From positions 42,811-106,810 of the forward strand of contig CAJWVZ010000008.1 of NCBI GenBank assembly GCA_913048385.1: a stretch of 64,000 bases of DNA, read 5' to 3'. The translations under genes were made by a program, and so were the position numbers. The notes beneath the pieces were generated by a model. That model saw only the letters and a list, made by a program, of their open reading frames with translations. It was not told the origin of the DNA and ran no database searches. Of the stretch, positions 29,571-39,064 are shown piece by piece; position 1 is the first letter of the stretch, and every line of letters begins with the position of its first letter. Origin of the DNA: an uncultured Gammaproteobacteria bacterium (GTDB lineage: Bacteria > Pseudomonadota > Gammaproteobacteria > Pseudomonadales > Pseudohongiellaceae).

Positions 29571-30071
29571 ATGATTTTACTTACTACTAGCTTCGGTGAC
29601 ATCCACGTCGAATTGGATTTTGAGAAAGCCCCGAATACAGCAGCAAATTTCCAAAGATATGTTGAAGACGGTTTCTATGACGGCACGATATTTCATAGAG
29701 TAATTAGCAATTTCATGGTTCAAGGTGGGGGTTTTCTTCCAGGCCTCGAAACTAGGGAGAACAGAGAAGCAATTGAGAATGAAGCGGATAATGGATTGAA
29801 GAATGACATCGGCACATTAGCTATGGCCCGAACCAGCGAACCCCACTCCGCTACTTCACAATTTTTTATCAACGTCGCTGACAATAATTTTTTAAATCAT
29901 AGTAGTAAAAATCCGAGCGGATGGGGCTACGCGGTCTTTGGAAGAGTCGTCTCAGGCATGGAAGTTGTAGAAAAAATAAAGAACGTGGAAACAGGGTCTA
30001 GAGATGGACACCAAGACGTTCCGCTGGATGATATCGAAATCCAAAGTGCTACGTATGTCGACTCAGAGTAG
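29571..30071 (+). CDS. ppiB: Cytoplasmic peptidyl-prolyl cis-trans isomerase B (cyclophilin)
   Basis: A 166-residue cyclophilin without a signal peptide, so cytoplasmic. Signatures: [15 protein letters not shown] (catalytic Arg and Gln), [19 protein letters not shown] and the C-terminal [17 protein letters not shown]. Length matches E. coli PpiB (164). ATG start. Diverges from glnS over 208 bp and is followed 30 bp later by lpxH, the conserved glnS//ppiB-lpxH layout of Pseudomonas. Confidence 0.96.
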   Translation: MILLTTSFGDIHVELDFEKAPNTAANFQRYVEDGFYDGTIFHRVISNFMVQGGGFLPGLETRENREAIENEADNGLKNDIGTLAMARTSEPHSATSQFFINVADNNFLNHSSKNPSGWGYAVFGRVVSGMEVVEKIKNVETGSRDGHQDVPLDDIEIQSATYVDSE

Positions 30072-30101
30072 AGAATAAAATTAAAATCGGATTGTACGTA
30101 A

Positions 30102-30833
30102 ATGAACCGTGAGCACATTCTGTTTATTTCGGACCTTCACCTCGAGCCGAGGCGCCCAAATATTACAGCGGCAGTGCAAGAGTTTCTTGCCACAAAAGGC
30201 CAGGAATGCGAGAAGCTATTCCTGCTCGGCGATATCTTTGAGCTATGGCTGGGCGACGATGACTCTTCTGAACTCTCATTAGCAATTGCAGCTGCACTTC
30301 GAAAACTAGCTAGCAATGGGGTTCAAATCTTTATGATGCGTGGAAATCGCGACTTCCTAATAGGAGATGTATACGCAAATCAGTGTGGGGCAGAATTGCT
30401 GGGCGACACCTACCAACTAGAGACCAGTCTCGGCTCTATACAGCTCTTGCATGGCGATACTTTATGCACGGACGATCATGATTATCAAGAGTTTCGCACC
30501 CTAACAAGAGAAACTAACTGGCAAACAGAATTTTTAAATCAGCCCTTAGAAGCTCGGCGAGCTTTTGCCGCAAGGGCCCGCGCTAAAAGCAAGGAAGCAA
30601 CAGCAGAAAAATCCGACCTCATAATGGATGTCAACAACGACGCAGTTCTTAAAATTTTTAAAGACTCAGGATCAGAACTCATTATTCATGGACACACTCA
30701 TCGTCCCGCGAAACATTCAAATATACTAGGCCCAGGCACGGGAACCCGGGTCGTCTTGGGGGATTGGGATCGAAAGGGTTGGTATGCGGAGATAAAAAAC
30801 AAAAACCTCACATTATCTTCTTTTCTGATCTAA
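30102..30833 (+). CDS. lpxH: UDP-2,3-diacylglucosamine diphosphatase
   Basis: A 243-residue calcineurin-like metallophosphoesterase cutting UDP-2,3-diacylglucosamine to lipid X in lipid A synthesis at the inner membrane. All metal-site motifs are present: ISDLHLEPRRPN, LLGDIFELWLGDD, MRGNRDFLIG, LLHGDTLCTDD and IIHGHTHRPAKH. Length is standard (E. coli 240). ATG start, 30 bp after ppiB. The presence of lpxH indicates a conventional lipopolysaccharide outer membrane. Confidence 0.96.
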   Translation: MNREHILFISDLHLEPRRPNITAAVQEFLATKGQECEKLFLLGDIFELWLGDDDSSELSLAIAAALRKLASNGVQIFMMRGNRDFLIGDVYANQCGAELLGDTYQLETSLGSIQLLHGDTLCTDDHDYQEFRTLTRETNWQTEFLNQPLEARRAFAARARAKSKEATAEKSDLIMDVNNDAVLKIFKDSGSELIIHGHTHRPAKHSNILGPGTGTRVVLGDWDRKGWYAEIKNKNLTLSSFLI

Positions 30834-30852
30834 ATATGTGAGGCATTCACGC

Positions 30853-31323
30853 CTATATTGAGAATCTTGTCCGATGAGCATCAGCGAGAATTAAAAGCTC
30901 TTTATCAACCTGTTCGATTAACGTCTCTAACGGTATTTGGGAGTAGGCAGGCCGAACGACAACCCCGTGCTCGCTAAGATCAGTCAACTTGCCATGTGCT
31001 TTCTTCAGCAAATTGTGCAACCAGCAGAATGCGGAAAGTTCAGCGTTAAAAGGAACACTACGTTCTTTTAGGCTTCGTCCTAACAGAGCCTCGTCTATAA
31101 TTTCAAAACGGTCGCTCAATATTTGAGTTGCCAAAAACTCTAGTCGCTTTAGAACAGCCTGCTTCATCTCGTCAGAATAACTAATCCAGTTTAGAACTTC
31201 CTTCGCATAACGCTTACAACCTCTGCAAACCGAGTCACCAAAAGTGGTGGTTGAACAGATACCAATACACGGAGTCTTGGTCATCCCTGTCGGAATGCTG
31301 GCATTTTCTCCGTCTGAACTCAT
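30853..31323 (-). CDS. DUF1289 domain-containing protein
   Basis: A 156-residue protein. The N-terminal part has the DUF1289 cysteine pattern, PCIGICSTT then CRGCKRYAKEVLNWI, consistent with a small metal or Fe-S site. The C-terminal about 90 residues are helical and of no recognised family. Function unknown; DUF1289 proteins are scattered through proteobacteria as short cysteine proteins. ATG start. It is convergent with lpxH (19 bp) and divergent from acnB (324 bp). Confidence 0.75.
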   Translation of the reverse strand: MSSDGENASIPTGMTKTPCIGICSTTTFGDSVCRGCKRYAKEVLNWISYSDEMKQAVLKRLEFLATQILSDRFEIIDEALLGRSLKERSVPFNAELSAFCWLHNLLKKAHGKLTDLSEHGVVVRPAYSQIPLETLIEQVDKELLILADAHRTRFSI

Positions 31324-31647
31324 AACTAATTCCCTTCATGCAAACTATGTAGTCTGGCTAAGATCAAGATCAGACTACCTAAGATCCTGGCTGTAAGCTA
31401 GATTTGAAGCCCTAAATGTAGTACGCTTCCCCCGAAAAAAAGTTCAGTCTTCAAACGGCTTCAACGCCAGAGCACTCGACTAATGCGAGGTGTGATTCTT
31501 AAAACGTTTTTTGCAATTCTCATTTTTACAAAAAAACTATGTCGTACTATCTCGCTTCTAGTGATTGGGAGACTATACAGGAATCAATAAAAAAATATTG
31601 AAGCAAGCCCGACACAACCATACGCAAAATAAAATTCAAGGCCGACT
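31324..31647. other. Divergent intergenic region between the DUF1289 gene and acnB
   Basis: A 324-bp gene-free stretch. It contains an 8-bp perfect inverted repeat GTAGTCTG...CAGACTAC (31349-31356 and 31371-31378, loop 14) overlapping a direct repeat CTAAGATC (starting at about 31359 and 31379, roughly 20 bp apart). Neither arm is followed by a T run, so it does not look like a terminator. The part nearer acnB is AT-rich (31500-31610), but I see no convincing -35/-10 pair. It probably holds the promoters of both genes; the repeats may be an operator. Confidence 0.5.
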
Positions 31648-34266
31648 ATGCCATCAAATGATTTAGCAGATTTCTTAGACTCCTACAGAAGCCATGTTTC
31701 AGAACGTGCCGCAGAAGGCATTGTTCCAAAGCCACTATCTGCTGCACAAGTAAATAAGTTAGTGTCTCTGCTCGAAGACCCTCCGAAAGGAGAAGAAAAT
31801 TTTCTAATAGATTTAATCTCAAATAGAGTCCCCGCTGGTGTAGATGAAGCTGCCTATGTAAAAGCTGGGTTTCTTTCAGCCATTGCCAAAGGCGAAACCC
31901 AGTCTCCTTTAATCGACAGTACTCTGGCCATAAAACTTTTAGGCACGATGCTGGGAGGGTACAATATCTCGACTCTAGTGGAGCTCCTCGATAGCGATTC
32001 CCTCGGAGAAAAGGCGGCCACAGAACTTAGTCACACCCTCCTCATGTTCGATGCGTTCCACGACGTAGCCGAGAAAGCAAAAGCGGGAAATACACATGCC
32101 ACCAGAGTCATGAATTCTTGGGCCGACGCTGAGTGGTTTACATCAAAACCCGAAATCCCTAAAAAGCTCACGGTCACAGTTTTTAAGATTCCTGGAGAAA
32201 CTAATACAGACGATTTATCACCTGCTCAAGACGCTTGGTCTCGACCAGATATTCCCTTACACGCAAAAGCTATGTATAAGAATTCTCGCGAGGGTGTCAC
32301 TAACGCCGCTCTTCAAATTGAGCAATTAAAAGAGCATGGATTTCCCGTAGCTATTGTTGGAGATGTTATGGGGACAGGCTCTTCACGGAAATCAGCTACA
32401 AACTCAGTTCTATGGTATATCGGTAATGATATGCCTCATATTCCAAACAAAAAAGACGGCGGTGTTTGCATTGGAGGAAAGATCGCACCCATCTTCTTCA
32501 ACACAATGGAGGATGCTGGAGCATTGCCGTTCGAATGCGACGTCGACAATCTGAATACCGGCGATATCATTGATATAAATGTTTTTGAAGGCAAAGTTAC
32601 TCGACATGGAAACGAAGAGTTGATTGCCGAGTTTGAATTAAAAACAGATGTACTTCTTGATGAGGTACGTGCGGGCGGCAGAATCCCATTAATCATAGGA
32701 CGTGGTCTAACCCAGCGTGCCCGAGACGCACTAAACCTCAATCCTTCCAGCACCTTCCGCAGACCGACAGCCTCAGAGAAAAGCAACAAAGGTTTCACGC
32801 ACGCACAAAAAATGGTGGGAAAGGCTTGCGGTGTCGAAGGAATCAGACCAGGAGATTACTGCGAACCCAGAATGACCACTGTTGGTAGCCAAGATACAAC
32901 CGGACCTATGACCCGAGACGAGCTAAAGGATCTTGCATGCCTCGGATTTTCTTCTGATCTGGTAATGCAATCGTTCTGTCATACCGCGGCTTATCCGAAA
33001 CCTGTTGATATAGAGACACAACACTCCCTACCCGACTTCATACAAACAAGGGGAGGTATTTCTTTGAGGCCCGGTGACGGCATTATACATTCCTGGCTAA
33101 ATAGAATGCTTTTGCCGGACACTGTCGGCACCGGCGGTGATTCGCACACAAGATTTCCAATCGGAATCTCCTTCCCAGCAGGCTCTGGATTGGTTGCATT
33201 TGCCGCTGCAACTGGGGTTATGCCTCTTGACATGCCGGAATCAGTTCTGGTGAGATTTACGGGAGAAATGCAGCCCGGAATTACACTGCGAGATCTCGTC
33301 AACGCAATACCATATGCGGCTCTTCAAAGCGGGGACCTTACTTTGGAGAAGAAAGGTAAAAAGAATATTTTCTCTGGTCGAATACTCGAGATTGAAGGAT
33401 TACCAAATTTAAAAGTTGAACAAGCCTTCGAGATATCAGACGCATCGGCAGAACGCTCGGCTGGTGGATGCACAATTCGGTTAGCAAAAGAGCCAATCAT
33501 CGAATATTTCGAATCGAATATTACTTTATTACGTTGGATGATATCAGAAGGCTACCAGGATGCTCGAACACTTGAACGACGAGCCCAAGGCATGGAATCA
33601 TGGTTGGCAAATCCTGAATTAATGGAACCTGATGAAGACGCTGAATACTTTAAAATTATTGAAATCAATCTCAATGAGATTAGGGAACCACTACTCGCAT
33701 GCCCAAATGACCCAGATGATATCAAGCCACTATCGGCCGTCCAAGGCACTAAAATAGAAGAAGTCTTCATCGGATCCTGCATGACTAATATTGGACATTT
33801 TCGTGCAGCTAGTGAAGTTCTCAAGCAACTCGAGAAAGGACTTCCAACGAAACTTTGGATTGCTCCGCCAACGAAAATGGACGAACATCAGCTCACTGAG
33901 GAGGGAATCTATAATATCTTTGGGGTAGCAGGAGCAAGAACCGAAATGCCAGGATGCTCATTGTGTATGGGAAATCAAGCTCGGGTAGCACCTAATTCGA
34001 CGGTAGTATCGACGTCAACTCGGAACTTCCCCAACCGTCTTGGGCAGGGTGCCGATGTTTTCTTGGCCTCTTCTGAATTAGCAGCCGTAAGTGCTGCACT
34101 GGGAAAAATTCCAACTATGGAAGAATACATGACGTACATGACAAAGCTCGACACCATGTCCGGCGACATCTATCAATACTTGAACTTCAATCAAATTCAG
34201 TCGTATGTCAATGATTCGAAGCGTAGCGATCAAATTGCGCTTACACAGGTCCAGGAACTCGCCTGA
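31648..34266 (+). CDS. acnB: Bifunctional aconitate hydratase 2/2-methylisocitrate dehydratase
   Basis: An 872-residue AcnB with the domain order of the family: N-terminal HEAT-like domain (1-160), swivel domain (ETNTDDLSPAQDAWSRPDIP near 190), then the catalytic [4Fe-4S] domains. Cluster and substrate motifs: GTGGDSHTRFPIGISFPAGS, GSCMTNIGHFRAA and EMPGCSLCMGNQARV. The length is typical (E. coli 865). It isomerises citrate to isocitrate in the TCA cycle and may also serve the methylcitrate cycle. ATG start; monocistronic by position, convergent with pepN. Confidence 0.98.
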   Translation: MPSNDLADFLDSYRSHVSERAAEGIVPKPLSAAQVNKLVSLLEDPPKGEENFLIDLISNRVPAGVDEAAYVKAGFLSAIAKGETQSPLIDSTLAIKLLGTMLGGYNISTLVELLDSDSLGEKAATELSHTLLMFDAFHDVAEKAKAGNTHATRVMNSWADAEWFTSKPEIPKKLTVTVFKIPGETNTDDLSPAQDAWSRPDIPLHAKAMYKNSREGVTNAALQIEQLKEHGFPVAIVGDVMGTGSSRKSATNSVLWYIGNDMPHIPNKKDGGVCIGGKIAPIFFNTMEDAGALPFECDVDNLNTGDIIDINVFEGKVTRHGNEELIAEFELKTDVLLDEVRAGGRIPLIIGRGLTQRARDALNLNPSSTFRRPTASEKSNKGFTHAQKMVGKACGVEGIRPGDYCEPRMTTVGSQDTTGPMTRDELKDLACLGFSSDLVMQSFCHTAAYPKPVDIETQHSLPDFIQTRGGISLRPGDGIIHSWLNRMLLPDTVGTGGDSHTRFPIGISFPAGSGLVAFAAATGVMPLDMPESVLVRFTGEMQPGITLRDLVNAIPYAALQSGDLTLEKKGKKNIFSGRILEIEGLPNLKVEQAFEISDASAERSAGGCTIRLAKEPIIEYFESNITLLRWMISEGYQDARTLERRAQGMESWLANPELMEPDEDAEYFKIIEINLNEIREPLLACPNDPDDIKPLSAVQGTKIEEVFIGSCMTNIGHFRAASEVLKQLEKGLPTKLWIAPPTKMDEHQLTEEGIYNIFGVAGARTEMPGCSLCMGNQARVAPNSTVVSTSTRNFPNRLGQGADVFLASSELAAVSAALGKIPTMEEYMTYMTKLDTMSGDIYQYLNFNQIQSYVNDSKRSDQIALTQVQELA

Positions 34267-34309
34267 GTGTTTCAGTCTTTAACGAGCCGTAATACCTACT
34301 GGTCGCTGA

Positions 34310-37006
34310 TCAGATTGTGCATTTTTCAACGATTTCAGAAACATCTTTAGACAATGAGTCAGATGCTTTAATCCGCTGAAGTTGCTGCAGCATAAGTTCC
34401 CTCGCTGCAGGTTCAAACTTATTAAATCTTGTCAGTGGCGCTAACAACCGTGCAGCGATCTGCGGATTAATCGCATCTAGTTTCAACACTTGATCTGCTA
34501 AAAACTTATACCCTTCTCCTCCCGGCAAATGAAAATTGTTCGCGTTCTGCCCACAGAAAGCTCCTATCAGCGCTCGAACCTTATTTGGATTTTTGAGATT
34601 AAACGCCTCATGAGAAAGAAGTTCTTCTACGCGACTCAGCCCTCCAACTAGGCTACTGGTGGCTTGAAGCGAAAACCAGTTATTGACGACAAGTGACTCG
34701 TCTTTCCACCGCTCATAGAATTGTTGAACGATTGACTTCCTCAATTCTTCTGCCTTCTCGTCGCCACTATTAAGAACCCCCCGTAACGCTGCCGTTTGGT
34801 CCGTCATGTTACGTGAGGAATTAAACTGCGACTCGCAAAGGCCGAGCCCTCTATCGGTATGAACTAGATACGACAAGCATAAGTTCTTTAACATCCGCTT
34901 TCCGATATCTTCACCTGAAACAGACAGTTGGTCCGTTAAACTCTTTCCAGTATCGAAATATAACTTTTCCAAGTCACTTTTAAATTTCTTAGCAAGACTC
35001 TCAATAACAAAATGTCGTACTTTATAGAGAGCGCCTACATTGGCAACATCAGAACGCTCTATCAAAAAAAGCCCAGAAGGCATTGTAAGCAAATAGGCTA
35101 AGAAAGCCTTATCGCTCTCTTGATTATTTAATGCTGATTCTAAAACGCAACTAAAACTCGTGTATAAGCAGGAGGGAATATATAACTCTTCATCACTTTC
35201 ATTCAGCACAAGTAGCTCGTCAATGACGTCTAGAAACAGCAACTGCCCTGCGTTCCACTTATTAAAACCATCGCTGTCATGAGCAGCCAAAAAAGAGAGC
35301 TCCTCCCGCGTATACTGAAAACTCAAAGTCACAGGCGCACTAAATTCACGAAGGAGCGATGGTATGGGTGGCTCCGCAACATCAACAAACACAAATTGTT
35401 GATTTTCATCTGTCACATCGAGGATGCAGTTTGTTTCAAGCAGCTTTTCATTTCCACTTTGCAATAACGGCATATCATTACCAAGTTTATCAAGCAAACC
35501 AATTTTTAGAGGTATGTGGAATGGTAACTTACTATCCTGACCCGGTGTTGGTAAGCAGCTTTGCCCAACATCAAGCGTATAAGTTCTTTCAATCTCATCG
35601 TAGTGTCCTTTAACTTTAAGCCTAGGCGTACCGGCTTGGCTGTACCATCTCCTGAACAATGAGAGATTTTTTCCACTCGCATCCTCCATTGCACAGACAA
35701 AATCCTCCGTCGTCACAGCTTGTCCATCATGCCGCTCGAAATACAAATCACTGCCCTTTCGAAAGCTTGCATCGCCCAAAAGCAAGTTAATCATCCGAAC
35801 GACCTCTGCACCCTTCTCATATATCGTGACGGTATAAAAATTTGAGATTTCAATATATGAGTCGGGCCTTACAGAGTGAGCCATCGGCCCAGAGTCCTCG
35901 GCAAACTGTACTGTTTGCAAAAGACTTACATCCTCAATTCTTTTGACAACAGGAGAACCCATATCCGCAGAAAACTCAGCGTCTCGATAAACAGTGAACC
36001 CTTCCTTTAAACTCAATTGAAACCAGTCACGACAGGTAACGCGATTACCAGACCAATTGTGAAAGTATTCATGTGCCACCACTGCTTCCACTCGCTGAAA
36101 AGCCATGTCAGTTGTTGTGAGTGGATTAGCGAGGACGCATGAGGTGTTAAATATATTAAGACCTTTGTTCTCCATTGCTCCCATATTAAAATCATCTACC
36201 GCGACTATCATAAAAATATCAAGATCATATTCTCTTCCGTAAACCTTTTCGTCCCATTTCATCGCTCTTTTGAGAGAATCCATAGCATGATCGATTTTGT
36301 CTAAATCTTTACCCTCAACAAATATTTTCAGAGTAATTTCTCGACCTGATATAGTAGAAAAAGCATCTTCCTTGCAACTCAGCTTTCCTGCCACCAATGC
36401 AAAAAGATAACTAGGCTTTTTAAATGGATCCTCCCAGGTAGCCGAATGTCGCAAAGAGTTTGAGTCATTCCCGTAATTTTTGTTATCCGCTATGAGGTTG
36501 CCATTTGATAGAAGCGTTGGGTAAGCGGCTTTATCTGCAATAATTGTCGTTGTAAATTTTGACATCACATCAGGGCGATCTAAGTAGTAGGTAATTCGTC
36601 GAAAACCCTCTGCCTCACACTGAGTACAGAACATTTTCTTGGATTTATACAACCCTTCTAATGCCGTATTATTTTGAGGTTCTATTCGCGTCACGCACCT
36701 CAACGTAAAATTTTCTGGGGATCCGCCTATAATTTCTGATAAGTTTCGGATGGTAAGAGTACTATCAGTTACTGCATAACTCTCCTCAGGTAGAGGCACT
36801 TCCTCAATCTCTAAATTAAGCAATTCAAGTTCTTGGCCGTCAAGAACCAACTCATCAATTCCCTCGACGTTCCGTGAAATTTGCAGTGTAGAATCGACAA
36901 TTGCGTACGTTTCAAATAGATCAAATTTAAGTACAGTCTCATCTATGAGAAAATTAGGAGCTTTATAATCCCTCAACAGGATAGCCTTCGATTGTGAATC
37001 CTTCAT
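34310..37006 (-). CDS. pepN: Aminopeptidase N (M1 family)
   Basis: An 898-residue zinc aminopeptidase with broad N-terminal specificity, cytoplasmic (no signal peptide). The exopeptidase motif is GAMENKGLNIF; the zinc site is VVAHEYFHNWSGNRV with the distal Glu in LSLKEGFTVYRDAEFS. The DUF3458 Ig-like and C-terminal helical domains follow at about 440-895. Length is standard (E. coli 870). ATG start. Followed upstream in the transcription unit by DUF2797, yeaC, rhomboid and nadK, all in one direction. Confidence 0.97.
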   Translation of the reverse strand: MKDSQSKAILLRDYKAPNFLIDETVLKFDLFETYAIVDSTLQISRNVEGIDELVLDGQELELLNLEIEEVPLPEESYAVTDSTLTIRNLSEIIGGSPENFTLRCVTRIEPQNNTALEGLYKSKKMFCTQCEAEGFRRITYYLDRPDVMSKFTTTIIADKAAYPTLLSNGNLIADNKNYGNDSNSLRHSATWEDPFKKPSYLFALVAGKLSCKEDAFSTISGREITLKIFVEGKDLDKIDHAMDSLKRAMKWDEKVYGREYDLDIFMIVAVDDFNMGAMENKGLNIFNTSCVLANPLTTTDMAFQRVEAVVAHEYFHNWSGNRVTCRDWFQLSLKEGFTVYRDAEFSADMGSPVVKRIEDVSLLQTVQFAEDSGPMAHSVRPDSYIEISNFYTVTIYEKGAEVVRMINLLLGDASFRKGSDLYFERHDGQAVTTEDFVCAMEDASGKNLSLFRRWYSQAGTPRLKVKGHYDEIERTYTLDVGQSCLPTPGQDSKLPFHIPLKIGLLDKLGNDMPLLQSGNEKLLETNCILDVTDENQQFVFVDVAEPPIPSLLREFSAPVTLSFQYTREELSFLAAHDSDGFNKWNAGQLLFLDVIDELLVLNESDEELYIPSCLYTSFSCVLESALNNQESDKAFLAYLLTMPSGLFLIERSDVANVGALYKVRHFVIESLAKKFKSDLEKLYFDTGKSLTDQLSVSGEDIGKRMLKNLCLSYLVHTDRGLGLCESQFNSSRNMTDQTAALRGVLNSGDEKAEELRKSIVQQFYERWKDESLVVNNWFSLQATSSLVGGLSRVEELLSHEAFNLKNPNKVRALIGAFCGQNANNFHLPGGEGYKFLADQVLKLDAINPQIAARLLAPLTRFNKFEPAARELMLQQLQRIKASDSLSKDVSEIVEKCTI

Positions 37007-37045
37007 ATATCCTCGCGAAAATTAAAACAAACCAAAAAAAAAACT

Positions 37046-37846
37046 TCAATCGACGTATAACGAGACTTCATAACCAGAAAATTTTCGTAAGTTAATCACA
37101 CCACTATCCAGTATCAAATATTGACCTTTGATACCAGCAAGCGTGCCTTCAACCACGTTATTTTTATCAAAATTAAATGAGCTGATTTTTGTAGGATATT
37201 CGTCGATCGGGTATTTAATCTGTGTTGATCTCACGCCATTTATCAGACTTATAGCGTGCTTTCCGAGTTGATTTTCCAGTTCATTTAATTCTTCCTTGCA
37301 GACGCTTAATAGAGCCTTTGCCTCAGCCTGCATATCCAATTCCACCGGATTCCGTTTCAGCATTTCCCTCCAGTTAGTTTTATCGGCTACATGCTGTTTA
37401 AACATTACTTCCAACATCCCCGATTGAAGCCGTGTTCTGACACGCGCAATTGGGATAGCCTGAACAGCGCCTTGGTCCACCCATCTAGTAGGAACCTGTG
37501 TAGACCTTGTAATTCCAACTTTCAGCCCAGAAGAATTTGCAAGATAAACAATATGATCTTGAAAGCAATCACCTTCGTCACATCGACATTTTTCAGGGTG
37601 AATGAGGCACGTAAAAAAATCTTGGAGTTTTTTAAAACATGGAAAACAATAACCTTGGTTAAAGCTTTTATTGGTCTTCCTCCCACAATTAACACAAAAA
37701 ATTTCACCAGAAAATTCGAGTTTTAGACCTTTACCAATCATCTCATTTATTTGCACATACTCTCTAGATAAACTCATCTCATATGCAACAATTGGGTCAA
37801 GCCTGCTTCGCATCTTCCGTAAAATCCCCTCCGCTTTTAATTTCAT
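37046..37846 (-). CDS. DUF2797 domain-containing protein
   Basis: A 266-residue cytoplasmic protein with a cysteine-rich zinc-binding core: FCVNCGRKTNKSF, YCFPCFKKL and CLIHPEKCRCDEGDC at about 55-112. A GIY-YIG-like segment follows, HIVYLANSSGLKVGITRSTQ, and then WVDQGAVQAIPIARVRTRLQ, both typical of DUF2797. The Y-L-A...K-V-G-I-T pattern recalls GIY-YIG nucleases, but catalytic activity is not shown. The family is usually found beside pepN in gammaproteobacteria, as here (39 bp upstream of pepN). ATG start. Confidence 0.85.
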   Translation of the reverse strand: MKLKAEGILRKMRSRLDPIVAYEMSLSREYVQINEMIGKGLKLEFSGEIFCVNCGRKTNKSFNQGYCFPCFKKLQDFFTCLIHPEKCRCDEGDCFQDHIVYLANSSGLKVGITRSTQVPTRWVDQGAVQAIPIARVRTRLQSGMLEVMFKQHVADKTNWREMLKRNPVELDMQAEAKALLSVCKEELNELENQLGKHAISLINGVRSTQIKYPIDEYPTKISSFNFDKNNVVEGTLAGIKGQYLILDSGVINLRKFSGYEVSLYVD

Positions 37847-37860
37847 TATTATACTTGCCC

Positions 37861-38115
37861 CTATTGGAGAATTTTTTCGCTACAGCCCTCTGGTAAAGTC
37901 GCCTCAATTCTTTCACTAGCCTTTAAATTTTTTGCTTCATAAAGAATAACCATCTGTAAACTATTCTCTAACTGCTCTTCAGACAACTTGTCACCATTAC
38001 CCCACCTACCAAGTTCTACTGCCGTTTTCAAGCTTTCGTAAACGGATGGGGTGATCTGCTCGACTAACTTTGTTAGCGCATCATCTACCTCCGAATTATC
38101 TTGATTCACTGCCAT
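37861..38115 (-). CDS. yeaC: YeaC family (DUF1315) protein
   Basis: An 84-residue soluble protein, from the ATG at 38115 (MAVNQDNSEVDDALTKLVEQ). The core ITPSVYESLKTAVELGRWGN and LENSLQMVILYEAKN match YeaC of E. coli (90 residues). The frame is open further upstream, into the rhomboid gene, but without family similarity. A GGGAG abuts the ATG, closer than usual. Function unknown. It lies 14 bp before the DUF2797 gene and 25 bp after the rhomboid gene, so all three are likely co-transcribed. Confidence 0.82.
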   Translation of the reverse strand: MAVNQDNSEVDDALTKLVEQITPSVYESLKTAVELGRWGNGDKLSEEQLENSLQMVILYEAKNLKASERIEATLPEGCSEKILQ

Positions 38116-38140
38116 CTCCCTGTACAAAGAATTTACAATC

Positions 38141-39046
38141 TTAGGCCGCCAAGATTTTAATACGATAAGCCGTAATAAGTACCCCAGCACAGAACAACCC
38201 TGCCACTAGCCCTCCCAAATGAGCTCCGCTTGCAATCCAGGAACCTGCAAAAATTTCCATCACAATAAGAAGCAATAGCATCGCACCAAATGAAGAGTTT
38301 GGGAACGCTATGCCAGAATTTGGAAACCCTTTCCCCATTAACCAAGTGTAACCCATCAACCCGTAGATAACTCCTGACATTCCTCCGAAATTTGGTCCTC
38401 CGCCAACAATATACTGCGTAATATTTCCTGTAAGACCGGTGATTAACACCGTAATAAAAAAACAAAATAACGATAAGGCCTTACCATGCAAAAAAGAAGC
38501 GTTGGGCAAACAACTATTCTCGATTTGAGTCCCGAGAAAAAGAAGCCAAAGCATATTAAAAGTAATATGAATAAGCGTGAAGTGTAAAAATATTGGCGAG
38601 AGTAGATTTAAAAGAATACTAGGGTTTCGCAATAACCAAGAAGGATCAAAAACACTCTGCAATTCTATTTCTGGAAAGAATAACCAAGTTACACTGCGTA
38701 GATCTTGCCCCATCCCGCTGAGCAAAAAGACCACAACACTTATAATAACAAGCAATGAGCTAAATGGTGCGCGCCATGTTAAATCCAAAATCAAAGACAA
38801 AAACCGACGTATCCAATCAAAACTAACCTCACGCTTCCACTGAATGTTTTTTGATCTTAATTTTCTTTCTTTTAGTCCCCAGACCGAGGTCTCGGCAACA
38901 ACCTGATCTTTATCACTAGGATTATAGACCCAAAGAACCTGAGAGCCAGCTTCCTCGGTGATACGGTGTTTTATATTCAATGCGTTTAAATGAGCGCTAA
39001 AATCTCTCAGCTCCAACTCTGATGCCACACTAAGAACACGAATCAA
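38141..39046 (-). CDS. Rhomboid family intramembrane serine protease (GlpG-like)
   Basis: A 301-residue protein. A cytoplasmic N-terminal domain (about 1-85, beginning with TTG; a GTG at 39028 is an alternative) precedes six predicted TM helices. Active-site residues are visible: the serine in FGGMSGVIYGLMGY (GxSG) and the histidine in SGAHLGGLVAGL, with the HFTLIHITFNMLWLL helix carrying the oxyanion His-Asn. GlpG-type rhomboids cut TM segments in the inner membrane. It lies 18 bp after nadK; this neighbourhood is conserved in Pseudomonas relatives. Confidence 0.93.
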   Translation of the reverse strand: MIRVLSVASELELRDFSAHLNALNIKHRITEEAGSQVLWVYNPSDKDQVVAETSVWGLKERKLRSKNIQWKREVSFDWIRRFLSLILDLTWRAPFSSLLVIISVVVFLLSGMGQDLRSVTWLFFPEIELQSVFDPSWLLRNPSILLNLLSPIFLHFTLIHITFNMLWLLFLGTQIENSCLPNASFLHGKALSLFCFFITVLITGLTGNITQYIVGGGPNFGGMSGVIYGLMGYTWLMGKGFPNSGIAFPNSSFGAMLLLLIVMEIFAGSWIASGAHLGGLVAGLFCAGVLITAYRIKILAA

Positions 39047-39064
39047 ACTAACACCGCAGGACTG

